Shown piece after piece: positions 31,901 through 40,522 of a DNA stretch of 64,000 nt. Position 1 is the first letter of the stretch, and every line of letters starts with the position of its first letter. Location: NCBI GenBank assembly GCA_963995525.1, contig OZ023205.1, positions 68,761,859 to 68,825,858 on the forward strand, in the 5' to 3' direction. Made by a program: the position numbers and the translations under genes. The notes beneath the pieces were generated by a model. It was given only the letters and a program-made list of their open reading frames with translations. It made no database searches and had not been told where the DNA came from. Source of the DNA: Escarpia spicata (Eukaryota > Annelida > Polychaeta > Sabellida > Siboglinidae).

Positions 31901-33899
31901 TAAAATAACGCCGAAAATGCCAGTAATTGGGCGCGTTCGCAACTGCTAATTTTGGGACGCTCCTAACATATGGGATATCACCACGAAGCTTGACGCGTCA
32001 TCTTCCTATATATGGGCATAAATATGCTAATAACTACATTCTGTGACCTCCAGAAAGCTTGGAAGACGCCCCCTGTTTACGCCAGCTGTGTAAACAATTT
32101 GGATCACGTGGTAGCAACAGCAACTGCGTGACCCAGGCAACTGTTCTCACTGGTTCAGTGATGGGTCATTTACATAATCTGTAAACACACGCATGCGCAC
32201 CATGTATTTCACCTTGTTACTGCTGACCCAGATAACGATTAAGAAGACGAGAAGAACGGCGTTTAACGTGGCAAAGGTGTTAAATTCGGATGGAAGTGAT
32301 CGCGCACAGATTGACAGTTTGATCGAGGAGTATTTTTTGGAAGACTTAACGGATAGAAGCGAGCCTGACGAGCATATAATTTTAGCTAGATCTGTCCGTG
32401 GTAACTAAGGTACATTTCATGAAACATAACGAATATTTTGTATCAACTTTGACGGCCGTTTTCTGGGTTTGAAGGTTTCTACCCCAATGCGACTCATTTC
32501 GTTAAGATGGGTCACATATGTAAATATATTAAAATAAAAACAAAACAAGTATACCCTATGAGCATATACAATAATCAGATGAACTACACTACTGTGGGCA
32601 ACCTTTTGTGGATTGTCACACGGTAAACATTCAAGGCAGTCTCAGTTGTGGAGCTCTTTTTAATTTGGTCTTCAGGTGATGGATATGATTTTAATTTAAA
32701 TGATGGATGCTACAGAAAACCACCACAGAGTTGGGTAGTTAAATTGATATTACAAGTCATCACATCTACATTTGTAATCATTGGTGTTCAGGAAGAACAT
32801 TTGGATAGAAGATTTGAGGAAGACTAGAAGGAGATTGGGACCGTCACAACCAGATGGTTTCCTGGTGAACAGAAACAGAATGAGAACAATATAATAAGTC
32901 AGCAAGCACAGAGCATGTCTGTGGTACTGACGACTGAAGTGAAGACAACTCAGTGATTGACTGAGAAAGCCACAGACGTGTGAAAGGATTAAGGATGTCG
33001 TCTGGATCAGTAAAACAACACCGATCAAGAGACGAGGAGGTACAAGTTCATCCACATATAAGACATATTGTCTGGTTGGCAGAAGAACAGAAGAACTAAA
33101 TCCCAGAATTCAGTTCGATTTTTACTTCCTACATTTCAACAACTGTTGGTTGAAAGATCGCCAAAAGACAGGAAGCACTAAAAAGGTGAAATCATGCCAA
33201 CTTGACGGAAATGTTCACAGCGTATGTGTCCTTGTTTGCAGGTGTTTGCCATGAGTCTGGTTGGGGAACTGAGACGGGAAGAGGGATGTTGTGATGCGCT
33301 GGGGAAAGAGGGAAGTAGGGTGAGACTGATGCAGTGTCACGGAATGAAGGGAAACCAGTTCTGGACACACAACAAGGTAAGACATCATGTGGGGGGAATC
33401 CTTGGAAAGGGTGACGGGTGGAGTAAGGGTGTTGACATGACATCTAATGAATAATGCAACATGTGCACATAGCTGTATATTTGGCTGAGAATATTGTATT
33501 ATTAATACTAAGATATATATTGCTATAATTTAAATACATAGCTGTGTCTCACAAACCAGTCTGGTACATTGTTTATATTGTTGCAACTTTCCTCTTCTTG
33601 TAGGATTGAGACAATTCCTTACAACCTCTTGATAATTTTACTCCACACACAGTGTGGAGAAAAACTACCAATATATATTTATACTTGGCCCGTTATGTTA
33701 TCAGTATTATGACAAATAGACCATACATACTATTAATGTCCTCATAATTGTTCTGTCTGTTTCCTCATGTCTTCAGGACACGGGAGAGATCATCCACGCG
33801 AGTGGCCTCTGTCTTGACCACGACAACTGGTATGGCGTTGTGAAGAAGTGCAACAAATCACCAACACAGAAGTGGTCCTTCGAGACCTACAAATACTGA
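13581..33899 (+). CDS. Polypeptide N-acetylgalactosaminyltransferase, GALNT11-like (gene span)
   Basis: This Golgi enzyme transfers GalNAc from UDP-GalNAc to Ser/Thr, starting mucin-type O-glycosylation. Eleven coding exons (13581-13945, 19230-19396, 20918-21095, 22115-22318 or 23505-23708, 27124-27241, 28495-28582, 29230-29327, 29973-30107, 30958-31062, 33242-33376, 33777-33899) join with matching phases into 571 codons plus stop, the usual family length. All junctions are GT-AG. A short cytoplasmic tail and membrane anchor are followed by the GT-A catalytic domain (DSH metal site, WGGEN motif) and a ricin-type lectin domain with three repeats. The [16 protein letters not shown] segment points to the GALNT11 group, which modifies Notch and LRP-family proteins in other animals; the subfamily call is by eye. 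Exon 4 exists in two alternative copies. Confidence 0.93.
14405..14660 (+). mobile_element. tRNA-derived SINE in GALNT intron 1
   Basis: A degenerate pol III B box (GGGTTTAAATCC at about 14480) is followed by GGGCAAGTTCGTTCACTCTA and CAGCTGTG...GAGTACCTGGC. These resemble the conserved central domain shared by several metazoan SINE families. The A box is poor. Which SINE superfamily it belongs to is not resolved. Confidence 0.5.
14661..16900. other. GALNT intron 1, no gene seen
   Basis: AT-rich intron sequence without convincing coding signal. A stretch ending GAATAAACGCTTTTGACATTGACATTT (about 15812-15838) looks like the 3' tail of a LINE. Confidence 0.35.
16908..18508 (+). repeat. 30-bp minisatellite, about 53 copies, in GALNT intron 1
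   Basis: The unit is GTGACAGCGCCATGCCTCTG plus TTGTGACAGA. A variant with an extra ACACTGACA insertion recurs at about 17307, 17436, 17592, 17692 and 18028, and CATCATGCCTCTCTTG variants recur at about 17567, 17823 and 18163. Longer blocks have therefore been duplicated. The unit length is divisible by three and stop-free on both strands, which gives long but meaningless open frames. Confidence 0.95.
18500..19165 (+). mobile_element. L2-like LINE 3' fragment
   Basis: Directly abutting the minisatellite, an open frame begins [20 protein letters not shown] and continues with the typical terminal LWNTLPNDI motif to a stop at 18824-18826. An AT-rich 3' region follows, ending near TATTAAATAAA at 19138-19148. 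The reverse transcriptase core is missing, as in most 5'-truncated copies. Confidence 0.8.
19230..19396 (+). CDS. GALNT exon 2: start of catalytic domain
   Basis: It follows the acceptor TGTGCAG and encodes [14 protein letters not shown] sequence (the first Cys codon follows the split codon), then [20 protein letters not shown] and LDDFSDR. These form the nucleotide-sugar-binding start of the GT-A fold. It ends at an AG|GTGAGG donor, phase 1. Confidence 0.93.
20217..20447 (+). repeat. 57-bp tandem repeat, four copies, in GALNT intron 2
   Basis: Copies start at 20217, 20274, 20331 and 20388 (ATGCCAAGAGTGCCACCCAA). The first copy is more diverged. The unit is open in both directions by chance. 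Confidence 0.95.
20918..21095 (+). CDS. GALNT exon 3: DxH metal site
   Basis: It encodes a helix-strand unit ending [12 protein letters not shown] and [14 protein letters not shown]. The DSH triplet is the DxH motif that binds manganese and UDP-GalNAc. It ends with TG, phase 2, at a GTAGGG donor. The Trp codon is completed by the first base of either exon 4 copy. Confidence 0.94.
22115..22318 (+). CDS. GALNT alternative exon 4a
   Basis: 204 nt, entered in phase 2 after a CTAG acceptor and left in phase 2 at an ATTAG|GTAGAG donor. It encodes [19 protein letters not shown], then [11 protein letters not shown], then TDPIR. In human GALNT2 the Phe and Trp of the GGFxW segment contact the acceptor peptide. 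The frame is fully open. It is the same length and phase as exon 4b 1.2 kb downstream, with clear similarity at both ends and a divergent middle. Confidence 0.9.
22799..22984 (+). repeat. 31-bp tandem repeat, six copies, between exons 4a and 4b
   Basis: Copies start every 31 bp from 22799 (GTGTGGCACAAATAGCCCTG). The last two carry a CACTG variant. Confidence 0.95.
23021..23175 (+). repeat. 35-bp tandem repeat with hairpins between exons 4a and 4b
   Basis: Four copies start at 23036, 23071, 23106 and 23141 (ACTATCAATAGTACACTTAT). A stem of TTGATAGT (23021-23028) with ACTATCAA (23036-23043) around a 7-base loop starts the array. The same ACTATCAA sequence recurs in later units, so several alternative hairpins are possible. 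Confidence 0.9.
23505..23708 (+). CDS. GALNT alternative exon 4b
   Basis: 204 nt with the acceptor CATCACAG and donor ATACG|GTACGC, phase 2 in and out, exactly as exon 4a. It encodes [19 protein letters not shown], then [11 protein letters not shown], then PTDPIR. The middle part ([15 protein letters not shown]) differs from 4a, as does the segment after the Trp ([13 protein letters not shown]). Both copies are free of stops and keep the structural residues, which argues that both are used. Confidence 0.9.
23821..24880. other. GALNT intron after exon 4b, no gene seen
   Basis: AT-rich intron sequence, with a short ATATAT tract at about 24427-24455 and no coding signal. Confidence 0.3.
24883..26320 (+). 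repeat. 39-bp minisatellite, about 37 copies, in GALNT intron 4
   Basis: The unit reads TTTGTTGACTGGTGTACACT GCCCAGACACACGCCAACG. Some units lack three bases (ACACGCC instead of ACACACGCC). A six-unit block with the CACAGCCCCCACAC variant is duplicated (about 25930 and 26165, some 234 bp apart). An earlier block (24880-25250) is likewise repeated at 25120-25610. The long open frames on both strands come from the unit length. Confidence 0.95.
26340..27123. other. GALNT intron 4, unique part
   Basis: No coding or repeat signal was noticed. It ends in the acceptor TCCTACAG. Confidence 0.35.
27124..27241 (+). CDS. GALNT exon 5: WGGEN motif
   Basis: It completes the split Arg codon and reads [20 protein letters not shown], then [22 protein letters not shown] and the surrounding acidic residues form the Gal/GalNAc-transferase motif. 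It ends in phase 0 at a GTAAGT donor. Confidence 0.95.
27250..28494. other. GALNT intron 5, no gene seen
   Basis: Unique AT-rich intron. A short repeated ATTAATTAATCATGATATCAT block sits at about 27783-27820. No coding signal was found. Confidence 0.3.
28495..28582 (+). CDS. GALNT exon 6: catalytic domain, metal-binding His
   Basis: It encodes [20 protein letters not shown], then SSHPYTFPG. The His in VGHIFR is the third metal ligand of the family, and the following loop covers the active site. It starts in phase 0 after TTTCAG and leaves in phase 1. Confidence 0.95.
29230..29327 (+). CDS. GALNT exon 7: end of catalytic domain
   Basis: It follows a TTATAG acceptor and encodes [20 protein letters not shown], then [13 protein letters not shown]. 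It ends in phase 0 at GTGAGT. The [11 protein letters not shown] segment is conserved in all GalNAc-transferases. Confidence 0.93.
29515..29757 (+). repeat. 43-bp tandem repeat, about five copies, in GALNT intron 7
   Basis: Units read GATAACTCACCTCTGTAATG followed by a TACCATTGCAGTGTGTTACC block. The first and last copies lack three bases (GTGTTACC instead of GTGTGTTACC). Confidence 0.9.
29973..30107 (+). CDS. GALNT exon 8: linker between catalytic and lectin domains
   Basis: 45 codons in phase 0 both sides. It contains [20 protein letters not shown] and [10 protein letters not shown], the closing segment of the catalytic domain. The wording is closest to GALNT11 among family members known to me. 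Confidence 0.94.
30958..31062 (+). CDS. GALNT exon 9: lectin domain alpha repeat
   Basis: 35 codons, phase 0. [16 protein letters not shown] then [12 protein letters not shown] match the ricin-type alpha repeat with its CLD motif. The acceptor (CGTCAG) has a weak pyrimidine tract. An open frame continues upstream, but those residues do not fit the family, so I place the exon start here. Confidence 0.85.
31674..32516. mobile_element. MITE-like element with TA duplication in GALNT intron 9
   Basis: Terminal inverted repeats of about 27 bp (TGTGACCYATCTTAACGAAA...) flank 843 bp, with TA on both outer sides (31672-31673 and 32517-32518). This fits a Tc1/mariner-like or similar TA-targeting non-autonomous element. 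A related TGTGACCCCGGCTGACCAAA end is visible at 47733. It holds a small open frame (32193-32408) that may derive from a gene fragment. Confidence 0.75.
32193..32408 (+). other. Small open frame inside the MITE
   Basis: 72 codons with a basic start (KKTRRTAF) and an acidic second half ([20 protein letters not shown]). The frame ends close to a GTAACT donor-like site. It may be the first exon of the transposase of the autonomous relative or a captured host exon. I do not recognise it. Confidence 0.3.
33242..33376 (+). CDS. GALNT exon 10: lectin domain beta repeat
   Basis: 45 codons, phase 0. It encodes [20 protein letters not shown], then [17 protein letters not shown]. The usual CLD reads CCD here, while the QxW motif (QFW) is kept. 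Confidence 0.93.
33777..33899 (+). CDS. GALNT exon 11: lectin domain gamma repeat and stop
   Basis: 40 codons plus TGA (33897-33899). It encodes GLCLDHDN, then [15 protein letters not shown], with CLD and QxW (QKW) both intact. It starts after CTTCAG in phase 0. Confidence 0.95.
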   Translation, partial: DTGEIIHASGLCLDHDNWYGVVKKCNKSPTQKWSFETYKY

Positions 33900-35289
33900 A
33901 CAACATGTGTATATAAGACTGTCAAAACAGATACATTCCATAGTCTAGATAAAGCTGAGTGTGATGAAACATATGATGCAACCAGTAGTCTTTGGATCAA
34001 CCTTTGCCTGTGCCATTTAATGGCTTTATAACAGTAACTAGTAGGTTGATAATTCATGTCATGTTCAATATAAAATGCTGGGTCATATCCAGGTTTTGTT
34101 GGCAATCAAGTTGTTAAATTTCATGTTTAAGGAGATTTGAACAAACAGGATGTGTGTTTGGCACAAGGAATGTAATGGAAATGGACCAGGATGCTTAGTG
34201 TAGACAAAGCTGGACTACCAGGTAGGGTGATTAATGTTCACACCTGTGTATGACACTGTTGGGTGAGATCAATACAACAGTTTCATGGTAGTAGTGAAAT
34301 TAATTCAGGGAACGTTTCTATAAGGATGATATGCAAACACACGTACACACACTTCATGCATGCACACGCAGCCATGCACGCACACACGCAGTCATGCACG
34401 CATATCCACAAACACCACATGCATACACACTCCCATATAATATACGGTGGCCATACACACGCACGCATGCACAAACACACACATACGGTGGCAGTTGAGG
34501 AGATTTGTGTGACTGAGGTGCTAGTGTAGGTTTGTCTTTGGGTATAAGGATAAACAGAATACTATTTTTTGACCTGTGAGGATTTCTATTATTATAAAAG
34601 TTGCTATGTGATATGCTACATATGTTACACAACTAAACGTGAATGTGCATGGGCACCACCAGGAATGTTATTATTTGGCAAACATGCAGATGAACATAAC
34701 TCTGTCATTTCTATAGCTGTAACACCAAAGATCAGTTTCACTTAGTATACACCTATTTATGTATGCAATGCAGCAGCTCGGTTTAGGTGACGGAGACTGT
34801 GTTAATGTTAATGCTTTTGTAATTCTGAATGACCTTTACAGTTTTAAGCACGAATGACTGCTTTAACGCATATTGATCTTAGACTCCATAATGTATGTAC
34901 AAACGCCAGGTTTTTTGCTTGTGGCATGTGATTGAACTATGCAGTGGAGTAGCTCACTGGGAATGCATGTTTATTACCCGAAATGCCCTCTTATTCTGAT
35001 CTCTCTTACTTGTCATGGATAATCAGAGAAGTAGTTTGTTTCTTTGCACGATGCACAGTATATTTATTTTTTATTTTACTAAATGGGACTGGACCCAGTG
35101 CTGTCTGTTATACCTGCATTTTGTTGTTTTACTGAGTTGTGAAGATATTTCTCGACTATGCAAACTGTGTTTTTAAGCATTCGTTATAAACAATTTGCAG
35201 GAGTATTTTTATGTACATAATCATCGCTTCATGTTTTCATTATACGGGTTGAACTTGTTCGATGGCAAATTATTGTTGATATTAATAAA
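33900..35289 (+). other. Probable GALNT 3' UTR
   Basis: No coding signal follows the stop. A CA/GCATGCACGC-rich tract lies at 34335-34480. The first good AATAAA is at 35284-35289, so a UTR of about 1.4 kb is plausible. Confidence 0.45.
35284..35289 (+). terminator. Candidate polyadenylation signal of GALNT
   Basis: AATAAA about 1.39 kb after the stop codon; no earlier copy of the hexamer was noticed after 33899. Confidence 0.45.
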
Positions 35290-35414
35290 AGTGAAATAAT
35301 GGTGGCAATTATGTTTATATTTGAGATGTATTTATGTGAGGCGATGTGTGAATGAACACAAGAGATCTTACCGCTTCATTTGCGTTTGTTTTCTGAGTGT
35401 GTTGCAGCTAAACG

Positions 35415-35510
35415 AATAATAAATAATAATAATTTATTTCTTACATAGCGCCGCATCCAAATAATTGTTCTGTGGCGTTTTACAGTGGTTATTGCAAATA
35501 AATAAATCAC
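35415..35510 (-). mobile_element. LINE 3' tail, antisense
   Basis: TTATTTCTTACATAGCGCCGCA is the reverse complement of the GCGCTATATAAATAAA-type ends common to L2-like elements. No coding part is present. Confidence 0.4.
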
Positions 35511-35599
35511 ATATCGTACACTATATATTATATTTAAAATAGTAATGTGCTATAACATAATATGTACTATGTATCGAACAATTAATGCTCCCGTGGGTG

Positions 35600-35811
35600 C
35601 CGTTTTAACCGGTTGTTAATAAAACACGTTTTAACCGTAATGGTTTGACCACGTGGTTGTTAATAAACACGTTTTAACCGTAATCGTCTGACCACGTGGT
35701 TGTTAATAAACACGTTTTAACCGTAATCGTTTGACCACGTGGTTGTCAATAAAACACGTTGTAATCGTTTGACCACGTGGTTGTTAATAAAACACGTTTT
35801 AAATACATCAC
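35600..35811 (+). repeat. 43-bp repeats with CACGTG, probably in a gypsy LTR
   Basis: About four to five copies of a unit containing GACCACGTGGTTGTTAATAA and CACGTTTTAACCGTAATCGT. The palindrome CACGTG falls at 35650, 35693, 35736 and 35774. The array ends directly before a primer-binding-like sequence, so it probably belongs to the 3' end of a 5' LTR. Confidence 0.75.
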
Positions 35812-37365
35812 ATGATTTGGCGACGGGGATGAATGTCAGCACGTATGTACTGCGCAGGTACCAGGGATCATCACTGAACGCGAAGTGATCACTCACAAGC
35901 AAGCAACGAAGACGTGACGTGGGAAACGAAGCCACCCGCTCATAGTCGCCAGAAACGATGTTTCAGATGTAGACAAATATATAATTCGGCGGAAGAGTCG
36001 CTACAAGGATGCCCAATGCCGCCATTGCCACAAAGAAGGACACGTCATGAGCAACTGTTTCGCAAAACAGAAAGCGGAAAAAATAAAAGGAAACCGCACT
36101 CATCAGCTGACGGCACTAGACAGAACTGTGTTCCATCTGAACAGTCTGGAACGAAATACAACATGTTTAGCATGACAGGATCACGTCTGAATCCGATCAT
36201 TACCCACATACAAGTAGATGGGAAGACACTGCTGATGGAAGTGGATACGGGTGCCACACTCTCGATCATCAGCGAAGAAACTCTACACCGCCTAACATGG
36301 AAGCCACAAAGAACACGCTTCGGACAAATACAGGACAGTGTGTGAAAATCACAGGTGTCATCAACGTCATGGTATAAACGAAAATGGCGACCAACATCAG
36401 CTTCCGTTCGTGGTTGACCCTGGCAACGGTCCAAGCTTACTTGGCAGGAACTGGCTGAGTAAACTCCAACTGGACTGGAGTGTGGTTCGTCGGTTGAATA
36501 CGTCACACCCAACAAGGAAGCAGAATCCTCAACTGCAAGCTGTGTTGGACAAGTACGCCGTCGTGTTTAAAGACTCTCACCAGGCAGTCAAAACAGACGC
36601 TACCAACATCTACGTTAACGATGATGCCGTTCCCAAGTATTATAAGTCGCGGCCGCTACCATATGTAATGCGAGACATGGTGGACAAGGAACTTGATATA
36701 CTCCTGGCTGAGGATATCATAGAGCCCGTTCAGTACTCGGACTGGGCCGCACTGGTTGTAACGGTGATAAAAGCAGACAGAAGCGTACGTTTCTGTGGGG
36801 ACTACAAGCTCACACTTATTCAGGTGGCAACATTGGATAGGCATCCAATTCCCCGAATAGAAGATATGTACGCACAGCTGGGTGAAGGTAGCACGTACAC
36901 AACTCTCGACATGCGTCACGCCTACGAACAAATCGAGCTACACCTGGACAGTCGCAAATACATCACGATCAACACGCTGCGAGAACTCTTCACGTACAAG
37001 CGGCTGCCGTACGGTGTGTCATCAGCACCTGGGATTTTTTCAACGGGTCATGGACTCCTCTTAAAGGTAATACCCAACACAATGACATCTTGGTTACTGG
37101 ATCAACCGAAGATGAACACTTACTTGAGCAAGTAACGCCTCGTTCAAGCCGGTTTCCGACTGAAAGCATCAAAATGCAATTTCTTGAGTGACAATGTAGA
37201 ATACTTAGGTCACCAGACAGATGCGGAAGGAATCCACTCTTCCGGAACGACTCTCAAATCCGCAACGCTCCGGCGCCAACCAGCATCACCGAGTTACGAT
37301 CCTACCTTGGGATGGTAAACTATTACGGTCGTTTCTTGCCCAACTTAGCGACGATTCATTAAGAA
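35812..37365 (+). mobile_element. Degenerate gypsy-type LTR retrotransposon, 5' part
   Basis: It starts with TTTGGCGACGGGGAT (35816-35830), a typical primer-binding region of gypsy elements. A zinc knuckle (CRHCHKEGHVMSNC, 36021-36062) is readable in one frame. A protease follows in another (VDTGATLSIISEE, about 36240-36285), then a reverse transcriptase from 36338 with YKSRPLPYVMRD, LDMRHAYEQIEL and KRLPYGVSSAPG. The element stops at about 37365 inside the region after the reverse transcriptase, where an inverted LINE duplication begins. RNase H, integrase and 3' LTR are absent. Confidence 0.75.
36338..37135 (+). pseudogene. Gypsy reverse transcriptase, partial
   Basis: 265 open codons covering the linker after protease (LLGRNWLSKLQLDW) and the fingers and palm of the reverse transcriptase. 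The YxDD motif is not found in frame; the reading shifts after GVSSAPGIFS. More motifs (EYLGHQTDAEGIH) follow in another frame to about 37240. Not functional. Confidence 0.7.
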
Positions 37366-37625
37366 GATTATTGCAGCAGTCAATTCGCGAAATGACTAGC
37401 GCATGCACTAGTTGTTTTGTTTGTTCTTTGTTAGTTTACGTACCGACGAATGCGTCCAATGCTGTGAACAAAAAGCGGAAGCAGAACAAAAAGACTTGTT
37501 TTCCCGTTCTGCTTTAAGTACCCTTGTATGAAATAATAAAATCATAAAACACTGCTACCTGGACGGTATCATTATTGAGATATGCAATAAAATCTTGATG
37601 GACGGAATGAAACTGCTGCAGTGGT
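37356..37625 (+). repeat. Left arm of an inverted LINE duplication
   Basis: ATTAAGAAGATTATTGCAGC and following bases match the reverse complement of about 39495-39755 over roughly 250 bp with scattered differences. It includes an AATAAT..CATAAAACACTG segment and a GCTACCTGGACGGT segment. Confidence 0.7.
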
Positions 37626-37875
37626 TATTTCTGAACATCATTCCGATACCAAAATGTGGCGATTTCAGTTTGCGAGGGAAGTGCAGGGATTTATCTGGTT
37701 TAATTGCTCTTACCTCCATCTTTGTGAAAGCTCAACATGATTATAATCAACAGAACACACACCGAATTTGATCACAATGTAAGAGCAAATCGGTCAGGAT
37801 GTATTCTGTGCATGGAGGACTGAAGCGGTCATATCGTAACTCGGAGAATGCTAATGGAAGGGATTGAATAAAACA
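37557..37875 (+). mobile_element. LINE reverse transcriptase fragment
   Basis: One frame reads WLFLNIIPIPKCGDFSLRGK, the motif preceding the conserved RGISL box of non-LTR reverse transcriptases. An SxxxANxxG-type continuation follows to about 37870. It is frame-broken and truncated at both ends. It belongs to a different family from the CR1-like copies. Confidence 0.6.
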
Positions 37876-38527
37876 AGTTATGCAATGATAATTTATTCAA
37901 TCCATCCTAAGAAAATTACGACGATTCTTGAAGCATATATGGTATTTCTGATCAGCTGGTAATGACTGCATGCCCATAAATAAAGGGGTTAATTGATACG
38001 AACAGGCCATTTATGAAATTTACTGATCCCATAAGCCGCCTGGGGCGTAGGGACGCTGTTACCAATGAACACTGCACGAGTCGACTTCGGTCATGGCGGT
38101 TGTGTGCCTGTGTTTGGCTAGCCTGCTTAACCGACTCGCCTGGCTGCGTGACTTCGCCAGAACGATAGTCTGGCTCTGAATGGCCCTTCTGAATGTTATC
38201 CGCTAGACGGCAACACCGGTATATTCATGAATTAAAGCGTCATAAATTTATGAAGTTATATGTGACGTATTGTCAGGATTTGCCGTGTATTAATAATTAT
38301 TATTCTCGACTCTCGCCCGGCTGCGTGACTTCGCCAGGAAGATAATCTGGCTCAGAATCGCGTTTTGACTGCTCACTGCCAGTTAGCACGCGTCTATCCC
38401 CCAGAATGTTTATATATTATGTATGTTTTCGATAACGAAATGAAATTACGACATAGTGCTCGAAATAGTATTATACAGAATAAAATAAATCTTAAACTAA
38501 ATTAACACAAACAAAAGTTTCGAGTAT

Positions 38528-38600
38528 TCTGTGGGATTCGAACTTAGGACCCTAAAATAGCAGCTTGACACACTGACAATTTAGCCACCAAGATCAATGC
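38528..38600 (-). repeat. tRNA-like sequence, probably SINE-derived
   Basis: On the minus strand a TGGCTAAATTGT segment (A-box-like) is followed 33 bp later by AGTTCGAATCCC (B box). The acceptor stem does not pair convincingly, so a tRNA-derived SINE or tRNA pseudogene is more likely than a working tRNA gene. Confidence 0.4.
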
Positions 38601-39387
38601 CTTTCGGTTGTACTTTGGCGACTACGTACATTAGTTAACAGTCCGACCGTTGCGTGAGACATCGATTGCATTTTGTTTAGTTAAATTTGTCCTTGTTTGG
38701 TATTTATATCATGCATATAGTCTGTTGTTTCTGCTCGAGCATAAGCAAAGAATGTCAATACGGAATCTTCGACATGCAGCTACGAGAGCTGCCACATGGT
38801 GAATATGCATGCGATTAAAAGGCACTAAACTACGAAAAAAAGGTTTATTTTTATGTCGGTTTATTTTTTATGTGACATGTTTCAATATAAGTTTAATGTT
38901 GAATAGTTGTTATGGTATAGTATTATCTGATAAAATGGTATGCTTATTTAATTTTGTTATTTCATAGTTGGCCTGAGAGCCAATAATTGTCTCTACCCGA
39001 ATCTGGTGTAAAGCCCCCTACCGGTAACATTGGCTGGAGCTTAATAATCCAGGCCGTAGTGATGGGTCAAGCGAATGCTGCCACCTCACGGCGCCTGGAT
39101 AATCGAGGCTAGGGTTTGGCAAAGGTCTTTCCGGTCCATTCTCCAATGCTAGAGACCATTAGCTAACGCAATTAAGCGCCGCGACCGTACGCCAAATCTG
39201 AAAGCGACCTCAAATTTTAAGTAAACCGCAGATCTCGCATCGATGTCTAATAAAACACCATTAGCTAAGCGCGCAGTGAGTGGTTTTAACTTTTACGATC
39301 GACTCCAGTTTATTGTCTTCTCATATACAGTGATTTTATATATGATAGTAACAGTAAAATGCACGAATGTACGAAATATAGATATAA

Positions 39388-39431
39388 ATATATACACGTA
39401 TATATATATATATATACACGTATATATATAT

Positions 39432-39466
<35 letters not shown>

Positions 39467-39470
39467 CTGT
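39388..39470. repeat. TA microsatellite
   Basis: Nearly uninterrupted TATATA with two ACACGT interruptions. Confidence 0.9.
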
Positions 39471-39494
39471 TATCGGACTGGTGTTCAGAAGTAT

Positions 39495-39755
39495 AACCAC
39501 TGTAGCAGTTTCTTTCCGTCCATTAATATTTTATTGCATATCTCAAGAAAATGACACCGTCCAGGTAGCAGTGTTTTATGACATTATTGCTTCATACAAG
39601 GGTACTTAAAACAGAACGGGAAAGTTTCCGTTTCCGCTTTTTGTTTTTAGCATTGGACGCATCCGTCGGTATTTAGTCAAAGAACACACAAAACAACTTG
39701 TGCATGCGCTAGTTATTTCGCGAATTGACTGCTGCAATAGTCTTCTTAATGGATT
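39495..39755 (-). repeat. Right arm of an inverted LINE duplication
   Basis: Reverse-complement match to 37356-37625. On the plus strand its end runs into a LINE segment encoding SRIDCCNSLLNGLPATVIEK (39712-39770), so the arms contain antisense LINE sequence. Confidence 0.7.
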
Positions 39756-39885
39756 GCCAGCGACAGTAATTGAGAAACTACAATGTGTCCAAAATGCACG
39801 TGCTCGTATCGTAAAAATGCGGTCAATACATAGTAATAACGAGTATCATGTATTGTGTATGAATCTAAAATACAAAATAAACCTG
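39690..39885 (+). mobile_element. L2-like LINE fragment
   Basis: It encodes ISRIDCCNSLLNGLPATVIE then LQCVQNARARIV, the well-known conserved block of the L2/CR1-like reverse transcriptase C-terminal half. It then loses similarity. Confidence 0.7.
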
Positions 39886-39889
39886 CAAC

Positions 39890-40375
39890 ATAATAACATA
39901 TGATTACTACAAGTGCAACACTGGATACAAAGGATCATTCAACAACAGCGTTAAACATAATATTCCTTGCATAACATTGACACAGTTAAATTGCATATAG
40001 ATCATCTCAGATACCAAATAGCAGGCTAGCACCTGTGCTATTTGTAACTAGATATCCAAACGGCAATACTCCTTGACGGACTGACTATCAATAACACATA
40101 CGTCTATATTAGTTTAAATACTGTGTTCACAAATCGAGAAATACTTCCAAATGCATCCTAAGTATCATTAACACAGTATTAAATCAGTGTAAAATGTCCA
40201 TAAAGTATATACTCAGCTAGTAGTACTTCTACAATTAAGTACATGTATATGAGGCACTCCTCTGTGCACAATACAGCATCGGTTTGTATACGTGACATTA
40301 TAATCATACAACGGTTCAATGCTTATATAATACTAATTTTTCCCTACGCGTATTTTGAATCAATATATCACGCCA
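39890..40375. other. No gene seen
   Basis: AT-rich sequence of unknown origin between LINE fragments. Confidence 0.3.
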
Positions 40376-40522
40376 GCAACCTCGGTGCGGAATCTAGGAG
40401 TGATCTTTGATAGTAACTTCAATTTCCGACAACATAATATATCTCAAACATGTCGCTGCTGTTTTTATCATATTCGTGATCTTCGCCGTATTCGCCGGTA
40501 TGTCATTTTCTGTTGCTAAGAC
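40376..40522 (+). mobile_element. L2-like LINE, 5' piece split by gypsy element
   Basis: It reads SVRNLGVIFDSNFNFRQHN and RDLRRIRRY. The line of sequence resumes at 44958 with KTIATALVSSRLDYCNSLLY, the expected next residues of this LINE type, so the gypsy element interrupted it. Confidence 0.75.

Larger units (their letters stand above)
37876..39490. other. No gene seen; unclassified repeat-like sequence
   Basis: Contains a direct repeat (CGGCTGCGTGACTTCGCCAG-like blocks at about 38142 and 38309), a tRNA-like segment described separately and a GC-rich block (38950-39240) that resembles a repeat 5' region but was not identified. A long TA microsatellite closes the stretch. Confidence 0.35.

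Noticed and set aside
38528..38600. Functional tRNA gene
   Set aside because: A and B boxes are present, but the arms do not form a good cloverleaf; a SINE or pseudogene fits better.
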